NCBI GenBank assembly: GCA_963930775.1
Contig: OZ005696.1
Location: 9,354,980 to 9,418,979 of the forward strand
From: Cliona cf. orientalis
Lineage: Eukaryota > Porifera > Demospongiae > Clionaida > Clionaidae
Direction: 5' to 3'
Length of the DNA stretch: 64,000 nucleotides
How positions within the stretch are numbered: the stretch's first letter is position 1; each line of letters starts with the position of its first letter. The notes below the pieces were generated by a model. The model made no database searches and had not been told where the DNA came from. It was given only the letters and a program-made list of their open reading frames with translations. Shown here one piece after another: positions 38,601 to 49,800 of the stretch. The position numbers were made by a program, and so were the translations under genes.

Positions 38601-38827
38601 CTTTGAAAAATTTGATAACTGTAGCTAGTGTCACGGTTATTGTATGATAGCTATCATTTTTGATACCGTGTGAATTTTTATAGTTTGTTGTTCTCCCCTT
38701 TTTGTGATGAATTTCTTTGCACATAGCAGTGTGATAACTTACGTGCGCATGCGCGCTAACCTCATTGGTGGAGCAGGAGCCGGGGTTTCCCCATACATTC
38801 TGAAAGTTTGCATACTAGCGTCCAAAT
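38601..38827. promoter_or_regulatory. 3' flank of gene C with duplicated SLC66A1-type promoter
   Basis: AT-rich 3' flank, then the NRF1-like palindrome TGCGCATGCGC (38744-38754), the inverted CCAAT box and the ACTAGCGTCCAAAT block, nearly identical to the 3' flank of gene A but without the MITE. Confidence 0.6.
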
Positions 38828-39050
38828 TGAAAAGTTCCTGGCGAAACTGAAGCCAGTGCTTGAAGATGGTGTGGGAGCAGCGCTGGATTGGGACCTGTTT
38901 AGTGTACTCGATGGTGATCGAGGACGGGATTAGCAATGACATTTGCGAAGGGGCTGGTACCCCAGACTATTATTAAACCGCCGCGATGCACTCGGCCTGG
39001 GTGTTCAAGTACTTTGGAGAATGTGTGATGAACGGAACGTTCGCCAGTGG
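38828..39050 (+). pseudogene. SLC66A1 exon 1 fragment (unit C)
   Basis: Matches SLC66A1 exon 1 and its 5' UTR, with the ATG equivalent at 38866. It carries the same altered middle block as the 20562-20754 fragment and the same abrupt end at CGCCAGTGG joined to ESF1 intron 10. It cannot encode a transporter. Confidence 0.85.
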
Positions 39051-40343
39051 CGACACATGATAATTTATTTAGAGCCTCCCTTAACTTGCAGGACTGAATG
39101 AGACGACCAAGCATCTTTTGAAGAAAAAAGCTGGACGTATCACCAAGAGTTTATACCCTTCTTTAATATACTCCCTCATACCCTATCTCTGTGTAACTCT
39201 ATACACATATTATTTGAGTACCAGAGTTTATAGAATGTCATGGGATAAGGCTCGGCTCGTAGGTATATGCAATGTACCATTCTTCAGATGGTGGAAGTGG
39301 TGGTGTAGAGAAGACAACATGGGAGAAGTATCTCAAGGAGAGGAAACGAAAGAAAAAGGAGAAGAGATCGAAAATCAAAGAGATCCAACCGGAGGAAGGA
39401 GAAGGGAAGGAGGACAACGATCACGACGTGGGATTTGATGACCCGTTCTTTCAGCATGACATCACCACGGCCACTGCGGTGAGTAATGGAGAGAGCACTG
39501 CTATCTAACTAGATTGATATACTACGCGCTCTGTCTGTATAGAGATCCAAGAAGACAAAGAGAAGCAAACTGAGTCAAGAAAAGCTGGAGAGAGACAAGA
39601 AGGAGAAGGTAAGACCATTGAAGGTCTAAAGAGGGCTGATTCATGCCATAATTTCAAACCAATTTTTATGTGATGCACACCTTGTGTGGTGTTTCCAGAG
39701 TGAGCTTGAGCTTCTGATGTTGGAGGAGAAAGGGGAGGAGGGGGAGAGCTCCAGACAGCACTTTCACCTCCCAGCCATCATGAAGGAGGAGAGAGACTCC
39801 AACAAGAAGAACAAGCAGCTGCAGAGGTTACGTCGTCAGGGACAGAGAGATAGGGATACTGAGGAGGAGCAGAGGGAGAGGGACACTGCTCCCCCCGGCC
39901 CCAGGGATGGATTCCAGATTGACCTCACTGACCCTAGATTTAGCGCTCTCTATGAGTCCCATCTTTATGCCCCTGACCCAGCGAACCCAAGCTACAAGTG
40001 AGTCACACAGAATATTGACTGTATTGAAGCTAAATGTCACTTTGCCCGATACTGTGACACAAGGTTCTCTCTCTCTCTCATAGAGCTACCAAGGCAATGG
40101 ATAGCATCATGAAGGAGAGGCAGAAGAGAAGCCAACATCGATCAATTTCAACATCAAAACAAAAGAACACCACATCTAAATCACTAATAGAGCCAAGGTA
40201 AAGGCATCCGGATAGGCCAGGGAAGGGGATATGATCTCTCTCTCTCTCTCCACAGTATTGTTTCTCTGGTCAAGTCAGTCAAGTCTAAGAGCTCATCATT
40301 TAAAGAGAAGCAAAGGAAAAGAAAGAACAGAAAACAATTCTAG
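39051..40343 (+). pseudogene. ESF1 copy 4: exons 11-16
   Basis: Exon 11 (39092 to about 39133) has lost its splice donor. Exon 12 (39288-39478), 13 (39543-39608), 14 (39699-39997), 15 (40084-40197) and 16 (40256-40343) keep frame and splice sites. Without exons 1-10 it cannot make ESF1. The start is the SLC66A1/ESF1 duplication junction. It forms the upstream flank of gene D. Confidence 0.88.
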
Positions 40344-40390
40344 CATTTAATAGTGCAGTGTTTGTGGTCATCGACTTGTCTATATTAGAA

Positions 40391-40400
40391 GGGGTTTTCC
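40391..40400 (+). promoter_or_regulatory. NF-kappaB-type site upstream of array gene D
   Basis: GGGGTTTTCC, 41 bp before the start at 40442, followed by TTACGTAA at 40413-40420. Confidence 0.5.
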
Positions 40401-40441
40401 CTTGACTATCAATTACGTAATTTTCTAACCAAACCATGGCC

Positions 40442-43400
40442 ATGGCGCAGCAGCAAGTACACAGACCAGCTCGAGAAGGTGAGCTTCTAGCTCTTGCCTG
40501 TTGAGTGATCGCTACTGAAACAGTGTGATGGATATTAAAAGGGAATTTTAATTTTGCATGATTAGTCTATTTTTTATAAACCACGAAATTTCAAGTAGTT
40601 ATTTCGGTGTTCAAACAATTATTTAGCTCTTGTACGTTCTGTATGATAGTTTTTATTGAACTATGAACTAAACAGAGTGGCTTGTTTGATACTGGAGCAA
40701 TAAATGATGTATTCTACCTATCCAGCCCCACCCCTCACCTTTGATAACGTATTTGAGGTGGTGAAGACAGTGAGGAACTGGAGGGAGCTGGCCCAGTGGC
40801 TGATGGGCTGGTATGATTGGCGTGATGAGGATCGAAAGAAGCTAGATGCCATTGAACGTCAGCACATCTCTAACAATGCTTGTCTAAAAGCTGTGGTGGA
40901 GGCATTCCTCCTGGGGGAAGGTCTCCACCAACCCTCATGGAGGAGGCTAATCCATGCTCTACACTGGGCTGAAGAGACCAACGTGGCTGAAAAGATTAAG
41001 ACCAATGCTGAACCACAGCAAGGTGAGTAATACATGCACAATACAAGTTACATCATTGGCTTATTAAATCTTGTATACGTATATCTAAGTTCTTCCTGAT
41101 TTAAAATTATTAATGTGCATTCCAAAAGCTAACTGCTTAGCCAGCTAATGAGCATGACACAATGATCAAACCTCGAGGGGTTCTCTGAGGCTCAAAATTA
41201 TTTCATCCATAGCACTGGTCATTCTACCGTAGTTAATCCAATACAACGCATGATTTTAATGCAAGAAATCAAATTCTCGTAACGTTAGCTATTGACGACC
41301 TTTACCAGAAGAATATGTGTTTTTCAAAATTGAAATGCCCTTTTTTTTCCATGTGTTCTAGTATGGTACATAATGACTGTGTTGCTGCACATAACTCTGT
41401 CCCCCCAGACCCCACTATGACAGTGGATAGTGTCACTCAAATACTGAACAAGATACCAGCAGACAAGTGGTGGGAGGTGATGGGTATACGTGGACTTGAT
41501 ATTCCCGGGCCACTGCTGAAGAAGATCCAGAGGAGATACTCCACTGACACAGAGAAGAACCATGCATGTGCTGACTACTATGTCAACTGCCATCCTGAGG
41601 CTGAATGGGAACATGTCACCATGCAGCTGTATTTCCGTTCAGCATTTACTACTGCAAAGGAATCCAAATCATTTTTATCAACAGGTAAATCCCATAACTA
41701 CATGATTATTACAGTTCATCACCAATGCATAAAATTGTAACTAGGCACTGCTGTGTCAGTAGTCTGAATGATAGATACTTTGCAATAGTTAATTTTACTG
41801 ACACGTAAAGGTGATACTGCTCTGGGCCATCGGTGAAAACTAAAGTCAAAATTTCAATAGCTATATTTAGCAAAAATATTGCATGTACACAGATGTATAA
41901 AGTGGCTTTAGTGAAATTTGGCAAGGCTAAAAAAACTAGCTATATACCCATTGTCAGAAGAAATGTATGGTAGCTACCAATATAACCACTGTGTTCATTT
42001 ATTAGCACGGGCCAAGTGTCCCTGAATCCTGAGATAAATTTTAGTGTGAGGTCTAGTAGTGATGTTGTCCACCCTCTTCCCCCCAGATCCCACTCTAACA
42101 GTGGACAATGTCAGTCGTATCATAGAGAAGGTTGAGCCAAAAGAGAGACAGCCACTGTTGCAGGAGATGCTTGTGTTAAGTTCCATCTTTGATAAGATTC
42201 AGTCCTCTGGGAAATACCCCACTGCCTCGGAGGTGGAGGCTGCAGCTGTTGATATTTATATTAACTGTGATCCTTGGGCTACATGGGAAGATTTTGCTAG
42301 GTCACTATACCGTCATCACCAGGTGGCTGCAGTTGAGGAAGTGAGGTCATATCTCCCTCCTAGAGGTGAGCCTGCATGGCTGTGGGATATAATTATGTCT
42401 ATTGGTTTAATGTGTTTTTATGATGATTTGGTGGAGTCACACTTTAAACCATATAATTATTGTATACACAGACCTCACTATAACTACTGAGAAACTAATG
42501 GAGCTGTTTGCACAACTGGACCCTGAGAAGGTAGATGAGCTTGGAGGTAAAGACTACCTAGGTCTACCACAGTCTGAGATAGATAGAATACAGAAGGACT
42601 ACCAGAGCCCCACCCAGAGGAAAGAGGCCTACCTAGACCTCTACATCCATCAACATCCCTGCCCTACTTGGGACCAGGTTGCTGAGGTACTCCATGATGA
42701 GGTCGATCTTCCCCAACAGGCTGACTTGGTGGAGAATACTTATGTCAAAGGTACACAAGACACACTGTAGTGAGACTGTTGTCTGTGTATCAATAATCAG
42801 CCACTGCATGTGTTACAATAGGAATTATAATTACCACTGACTAGATACTCACTCTATCACTCTAATGTGCATGTGCATAAAATTAATATTATGTTGTGCA
42901 CATCAAATTTAAACTCTTTGAAGGGGGATACCACACTCGCTCTAATTATCCAAATGGCCAAAAATAATTATTAATATCGCCGTTCGGTGTTAAATAGAAA
43001 GTAAATAAGTTTAGGCAATGGGTAGAACGGATCCGGTGCAAATGGAGCTAGAAAGTACTAGCTATTACAGCAACGAAGAAACAGCAGTCGACGTCCAACT
43101 ATAGGTTTATCGTCGTCAGCTCTAGAGTTCTGAGTGATGGCCGTCTGTGTAAGCTTTAGTCCGTGTTACCTTTTCGCTCTTATATACTGTCCGAGATATG
43201 GTAGCCACACTCTTCGACAAACATGGAAGACTTAATATATCGAGCTCCTGCCATGCTGTACTGCCTGGCCATTCGGTTGATTTAGAGCAGGTGAGAAAAC
43301 TTGAAGTTCAACATATTCGATGAATTAGGAAGGTAATAAAATACTTAAACTTGCCGTTTGGGCTATTACAATGTTCGAATAATTAGAGCAAGTATGGTAC

Positions 43401-46077
43401 TCTGGCCTATTGAAAAGTTTTAGGGCAGTGTGTTGCATAATCATGTGTGCGTATCTTAAATTAGTTTTTGGTGATCTTTACCGATAGGCCAGGCTGTATC
43501 ATATTATTGTACAAGTGATTCTAGCGACCTTTACCGATTAAGTAAAGGTTGTCAGCTCTACTTTGTAACTCTTTATACAGTTAGTGAGAAAACCCAGCAG
43601 TGCTTTGATGCAGCCATGATGGAGGGTGAAGTGTCATTACGAAATGGCAGTGCCTTACTCTTAGGGGTGGGAGGATCAGGAAAAACACACGTCCTTGCAG
43701 CTTTCCTCAAGGAAGATCCTCCATCGATACGAGAAAGCACTCCATGTGCAAAGAAGCCAGTGAGAGCTGTAGCTCGCTGTAAGGCAGGAGTGAGCGACGA
43801 CCACTTTGTACGAATCACCGACGACCACTATTCTGACATGCTTGTAGCGAATATACCACAGTCGACTGATAGTGTAACTGTTTCTGAATCTTCTACCCAA
43901 GCCGAGGCTAAAGATGACTCGAACAGCTTAGCTAGTTCTTCATCTCCTAGTCAGAAGGAAACCACGAGGCAGCCATCATCAGCTATCAAAGAAGATGCTT
44001 CACGAATAGAGGAAACATGGTGTGTTCGTCGTGCTATGAAGAGGCAGTACCTGAGTCGAATGCAGGCAGGAGCAAAGAAGAACTCAGATCTCAATGACAA
44101 AGATTTGCTTGATGTCGATGACACAGGAGGCCAGCCTATGTTTCACGAGGTTCTCCCTGTGTTCATCAAAAACACCATGCTTGGCACGCTGATAGTGAAG
44201 CTCAATGAACCCTTAGACAGCTTTCCGAAAGTCGAGTTCTATACAAGAGGAGAACGTGTTGGAGAGCCATTCGATTCACCTTTTACACACTTGGATACGC
44301 TTCGCCACTGCATGAGGGTGATACGATCAACCTGTGACCGCAACACATGTCCAAGGATTGCATTTGTGGGCACGCACAAAGACCTCCAGCATGAGTGCCC
44401 ACAGGAGAGCATAGAAATGAAGGAGAAAAAGCTTCGAAGCATAATACCTCAGGAGATGGAGGATAATATCATCATCAATGGAGAGTCACTACTGCTTGCT
44501 GTCAACGTAAAAACACCAGGAAATGAAGATGAGAAGGTGATATCCATTTTGCGGGAGAGAGCGATCATAGAGTTGCGTAAATTGAAGCCGAAAAAATGCC
44601 ACTTCGATACATTCCCTTAGAAATGGCATTTCAGCGAATGGCCAAGGAGCAACGAAAATTGGTGATGAGCAAAGAAGAGTGCTTTGAAGTAGCAGCTACC
44701 TACAATTTCACACAAGAATCATTTGAGGCAGCACTGAAGTACCTTCATGGGCTGAAACTGGTCTTCTACTATGAAGAAGTTCTTCCGAATATCGTATTCA
44801 TCAATGCCCAGGCCATTCTCGACAAAATCACCGAACTTGTGGTGCACAGTCTATCATTGCAAGCCAAGTCAAGTGGTAAGCTTCTTGGTGTTCTGAAAAA
44901 ATTTGTGAAATGTGGAATCGTAACGGCGGAGATACTTGAACAGTTCTCGTCTCATTACGTCCCTAAGCTTTTCATGAAGGAGCAGCTGATCTTGGTCCTC
45001 AAGCACCTGAGGATCATGGCGGAGGTTGGGAAAGGTGAGTATCTCATGCCCTGCCTCCTGAGGAAACAAAGCATACCACGTCTTGTGGCAGGTGCTTCAT
45101 CGCTAGTCATCCCCGCTCTTCTCTTCTACTTTGGTCGAGACGGCCCCAAGCTTGGAGTTTACTGCTTTCTCCTTGCATCTCTCATCACTGAAGCCAAGTG
45201 GGAGCTTCTTGAAGAGGATGGCTACCCTGTGCAAGTTTCACGCAACAGAGCTCAATTCACTGTCCCAGGAAAGAACCCAGGATGCATCACGATCACCGAT
45301 TCCTTCTCTTCATACCTTCACATCAGCATCGACTTCCCTGCCTCTGTCAGTGAAGAGAGAGCTCAAGATACCTGCAAAAAAGTTTGCCCAATGATTCGTG
45401 AAACGGTTCTCACTGGAATTCGCAAAGCATCTCAGAGACTGAACTACAACAATTCGATTCCCTCCATCGCATTTCCATGTTCAGGACACAAAGACACACC
45501 CCTCCACCCAGCCTCCATTTCTGATGATGAAACACTGTTGATCTGTACCACTCACCCTGCTACCGTGTGCAGTGAGATGACTGATCAGCACCGACTGTGG
45601 CTTAGAACAGCCAATACTTCACCAAGTTCAAAGAATGCTGGTAAGACTGTCCTTTATATTCTTTCTAGATGTGGTTAGCGGTGTTCAGATCCATGTATAC
45701 TTTTAGCTGTACAGGGTGCTACTGCTTCAACAGGATCAGAGCGCGTCAAGATCCAGCAGCTTGCTCTAATTAAGTGGAAAGATGACCAGGGGCAGACTCA
45801 TAGATTCTACCTCATGGACAGCATTGCATACAAATGGCATACCGGTACTCTAGGAGTGCTTCTTGGCCTTCCCTTCTCCAAGCTACAGAGTCTGGCAGCT
45901 GAACATCGAGACAAGCCGGAGGAGTGTTGCCGAGCTGTTCTGGGTCAGTGGTTGGACAATCCTCCTCCAGACTACCCCATCACATGGCAGGGACTCCTTG
46001 AACTGCTCGAGGATGGTCAGCTAGGACAGGTCGTTACTGAGCTAAGAGATGTCTTGGATAAAGCAAAATTATGGTAA
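40442..46077 (+). pseudogene. Array gene D: multi-death-domain Roc-like GTPase with 1-nt frameshift
   Basis: Exons: 40442-40478, 40726-41022, 41409-41684, 42087-42365, 42472-42750, 43581-45640, 45707-46077. The GTPase exon is 2060 nt instead of 2061: one base is missing at about 44591-44597, where the other copies read five A, G, A and D reads six A. The frame breaks after KLKPKK, between the GTPase and COR-like parts, and would end about ten codons later. Both halves are otherwise open and highly conserved, so the break is recent, allelic or a homopolymer-associated sequencing error. The C-terminal death domain is type 2 and carries a 6-nt insertion (HTGTLGVLL). Intron 5 holds a 467-bp TA-flanked MITE. 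Confidence 0.75.
42931..43397. mobile_element. TA-flanked MITE, 467 bp
   Basis: Inverted ends CCACACTCGCTCTAATTATC and GAATAATTAGAGCAAGTATGG lie between TA dinucleotides in intron 5 of gene D. The uninterrupted site GGGGATACTCTGG is seen in gene A (about 16993). Confidence 0.8.
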
Positions 46078-46394
46078 CTTTTGAAAGTTTGCAATTATAG
46101 CTAGTGTGTTTCCAGATTATGTTTAATAATTGTTGTGATAGCTAACATTTTTGATACCGTGTGGATTTTTGTGATTCTCTACATACCTGGTAGTTGATGA
46201 ATTTCTTTGCTCATATGCAGCAATAATGATATGATAACTCTTGTGCGCATGTACGCTAACCTCTAATGCATTGGTGGAGCAGGGCCCGGGAGGTTTCCCC
46301 ATGCATGCATTGTGAAAGTTTGCATACTAGCGTCCAAATCATCGAATATAGCAAGTGAAGTGTTGAAAAGTTCCTGGCAAGACTGAAGCCAGCT

Positions 46395-46754
46395 AGTGCT
46401 TGAGGATGGGGAGGGGAAGGAGAGCTCCAGACAGCACTTTCACCTCCCAGCCATCATAGAGGAGGAGAGAGACTCCAATAAGAAGAAGATGCTGTGCAGC
46501 TGCAGAGTCTGAGGTTACATCATCAGGGAAGAGACAGGGCTACTGAGGAGGAGGAGATATTAATTTTTGCGTTTTTTTTTTTTTTCGCGACCAAAGAGGA
46601 AGGGTCTGGGACCAGACTAGCATCTGGATAGAGAAGGGGATGTGATATCTCTCTCTCTTTCCACAGTATTGTTTCTCTGGTCAAGTCAGTCAAGCCTAAG
46701 AGCTCATCATTTAAAGAGAAGGAAAAGAAAAGAAAGAGCAGAGAACAATTCTAG
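46395..46754 (+). pseudogene. ESF1 copy 5: damaged exon 14 and exon 16
   Basis: SLC66A1-type leader sequence (GTGCTTGA) fuses to ESF1 exon 14 (GGATGGGGAGGGG) at about 46400-46408. The exon is scrambled by small indels and breaks near 46557 at an AT-rich, T-rich stretch that ends in a decayed GACCAGACTA. Exon 15 is gone; exon 16 (46667-46754) is intact and forms the upstream flank of gene E. Confidence 0.8.
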
Positions 46755-46809
46755 CAATGCCGCACTAGTGGAGTGTGTGTGGTCATTGAGTTGTCTATCA
46801 GTATTAGAA

Positions 46810-46819
46810 GGGATTTCCC
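46810..46819 (+). promoter_or_regulatory. NF-kappaB-type site upstream of array gene E
   Basis: GGGATTTCCC differs in two positions from the site in A-D yet still fits GGGRNWYYCC exactly. It lies 59 bp before the start at 46879. A TCACGTAG element is at 46844-46851. Confidence 0.5.
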
Positions 46820-46878
46820 CTTGAATTCCAATGGTAATATCAATCACGTAGTTTTCTCAACCACAGTAATCTATGGCC

Positions 46879-49800
46879 ATGGCGCAGCAGCAAGTACACA
46901 GACCAGCTCGAGAAGGTGAGCATCTAGCTCTTGCCTGTTGAGTGATCGCTACTGAAACTGTGATCCAAAGGGAACATTAAGATTAGTCTACTTTCTATAA
47001 AGCACGAAATTGTAGCTATTTCAGTTTGAAACATATTATTTAGCTCTCGTATACGTTCTGTATGATAGTTTTTATTGGACTATGAACTAAAATTTAATAG
47101 TGGTTTGTTTAATACTGGAGCAATAAAATGATGTATTCTACCTATCCAGCCCCGCCCCTCACCTTTGATAACGTATTTGAGGCGGTGAAGACAGTGAGGA
47201 GCTGGAAAGAGCTGACTGGGGTACTGATGGGCTGGTATGATAGTGATGATGAAAAGAAGCTAGATGCCATTGAACGTCAGCACACCTCTGATGATGTTCG
47301 TCTAAAAGCTGTGGTGGAGGCATTCCTCCTGGGGGAAGGTCTCTACCAACCCTCATGGAGGATGCTGATCCATGCTCTACATGAGGCTGGAGAGACCAGT
47401 GTGGCTGAAAAGATCAAGACCAATGCTGAACCACTGCAAGGTGAGTAATAATACAAGTCACATCATTGACTTAATCTTGTATACGTATATAGCTAAGTTC
47501 TTCCTCCTCTAACTTAATGTGCATTCCAAAAAAGCTAACTGCTTAGCCAGCCAATGAGCGGCATGACACAATGATCAAACCTCAAGGGGTTCTCTTCACA
47601 CACTTATTTCTTCCATAGCACTGGTCATTATAATGAGTCTGTTGCTACACATAACTCTGTCCCCCCAGACCCCACTATGTCAGTGGATATTGTCACTCAA
47701 ATACTGAACAAGATACCAGCAGACAAGTGGGAGGAGGTGATGGGTGGAGCAATTGGTGGACTTGGTATTCCCGAGCCACTGCTGGAGGAGATCCAGAGGA
47801 GATACTCCACTGATACAGAGAAAAACCATGCATGTGCAGACTACTATGTGAACTGCCATCCTGAGGCTGAATGGAAACGTCTCACCACGAAGCTGTATTT
47901 TTGTTCAGCATTTACTGCTGCAAAGGAATCCAAATCATTTTTGTCAACAGGTATATTATGCATGGTTATAGATATTACCACAAGTAGTACACGGAGAGGA
48001 TTTAACCCTAGTTTACAGTACTGGGAATGAAAAATGGCTGACTTCGCTATGTTAAAAATGAAGAATAAGCGATAACTCATGAGAGAAAGCTTTTTAGTGA
48101 AATCCCTTAGTTGAAAACCTTTGGAATTCGGTGCAAAATTGGCTGGTACGTTCATTTTGTTGCATAAATGTCTTACGCAGGCAGTAGACTGGTAACAAAC
48201 AAACAAATAGACTACCGTAACCCTTGTGCGCATGCACACCGAGCATTAATTATACTGACACGTAAAGGTGAGTACTGCTCTGGGCCATCTGTGAAAACTG
48301 ATGTCAAAAGTTTCAAAAGCTTTATTATATTCAGCAGAAATATTGTATAGGTACACAGATATATAATTTATAATATAATTATTATAGAGTGGCTTTAGTA
48401 AAATTTGGCAAGGCTCAAAAATTAAACTATAGCTAGCTATTTGTTATACCAATTGTCAGAAGAAATGTATGGTAGCTACCAATACAACCACTTTGTTCAT
48501 TGTGTATATTCCAAGTGTCTCTGAATCCTGAGATTAATTTTATTGAGATCTGGTAGTGATATTTTCCACCCCTTCCCCCCTAGATCCCACTCTAACAGTG
48601 GAAAAGGTCAGTCGTATCATGGAGAAGGTCGAGCCAAAAGAGAGACAGCCACTGTTGAAGGAGATGGTTGTAGATATCCTCTTTGATGAGATTCAGTCCT
48701 CTGGGAAATACCCCACTGCCTCGGAGGTGGAGGCTGCAGCTGTTGATATTTATGTCAAATGTCATCCTTGGGCTTCATGGGAAAGTCTTGCCAAGTTACT
48801 ATACCGTCATCACCAGGTGGCTGCAGTTGAGGAAGTGAGGTCATATCTCTCTCCTAGAGGTGAGCCTTGCTATGGGGTGTAATTATTGGGTATTAATATT
48901 TTAATGTGCTTGCATTAGTGTTTTTATAATGATTTGGTGGAGCTTTTAAACCGTGTAATTATTGTATACACAGACCTCACTATAACTACTGAGAAACTAA
49001 TGGAGCTGTTTGCACAACTGGACCCTGAGAAGGTAGATAAGCTTCTAGGTGAATACTACTGCCTAGGTCTGCCACAGTCTGAGATGGACAGAATATATAC
49101 GGAAGGACTACCAGAGCCCCACCCAGAGGAAAGAGGCCTACCTAGACCTCTACGTCCATCAATATCCCTGCCCTACTTGGAGCCAGGTTGCTTGGATACT
49201 CCGCCATGAGGCTGATCTTCCCCAACAGGCTGACTTGGTGGAGAATACTTATGTCAAAGGTACACAAGACATACTGTAGTGAGACTATCAATAATCAGCA
49301 CTGCATATCGTATAGCTGGAAAATTTGGCAGGGAATTACATTAAATTTTGGCACTTTGGCGGTCTATATTACAACCGCCAAATTAAAATCCGCCAAAATT
49401 TCGTACTCGCATATATATGTATGACGATCCCGTACCGAACCACCAAATTTAAATCCGCCAATATTCTTGCAATAGCAATTTTGGGCTCAACCGCCAAACT
49501 TAATTCCCGTCAATATTTCCGGATATACGGTATGTTACAATTGGAAGCCCTATAATTACCACTGACTAGATACCGTAGGACAGTAATTGCATAGAACACA
49601 ATCATTAAACTTTGTAGTTTAATAATTGTGTTCTAGTCGGGCCAAATTGCGAATCCAATAATTGTGATGGACGACCCCGTATCGTACTGTAGTATACGTG
49701 CATGCTTATGTTTGTGAATCTAGTAATTGCAAAACGTAGAAAAACTCGTGATACTCACATTACGGTACTCACTCTACAGTAGAACTTCCGAATAATGGAC

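Noticed and set aside
46557..46620. A fourth TAGTCTCG MITE after gene D
   Set aside because: Only a GACCAGACTA-like end and a T-rich patch remain; no partner end or target duplication could be found.
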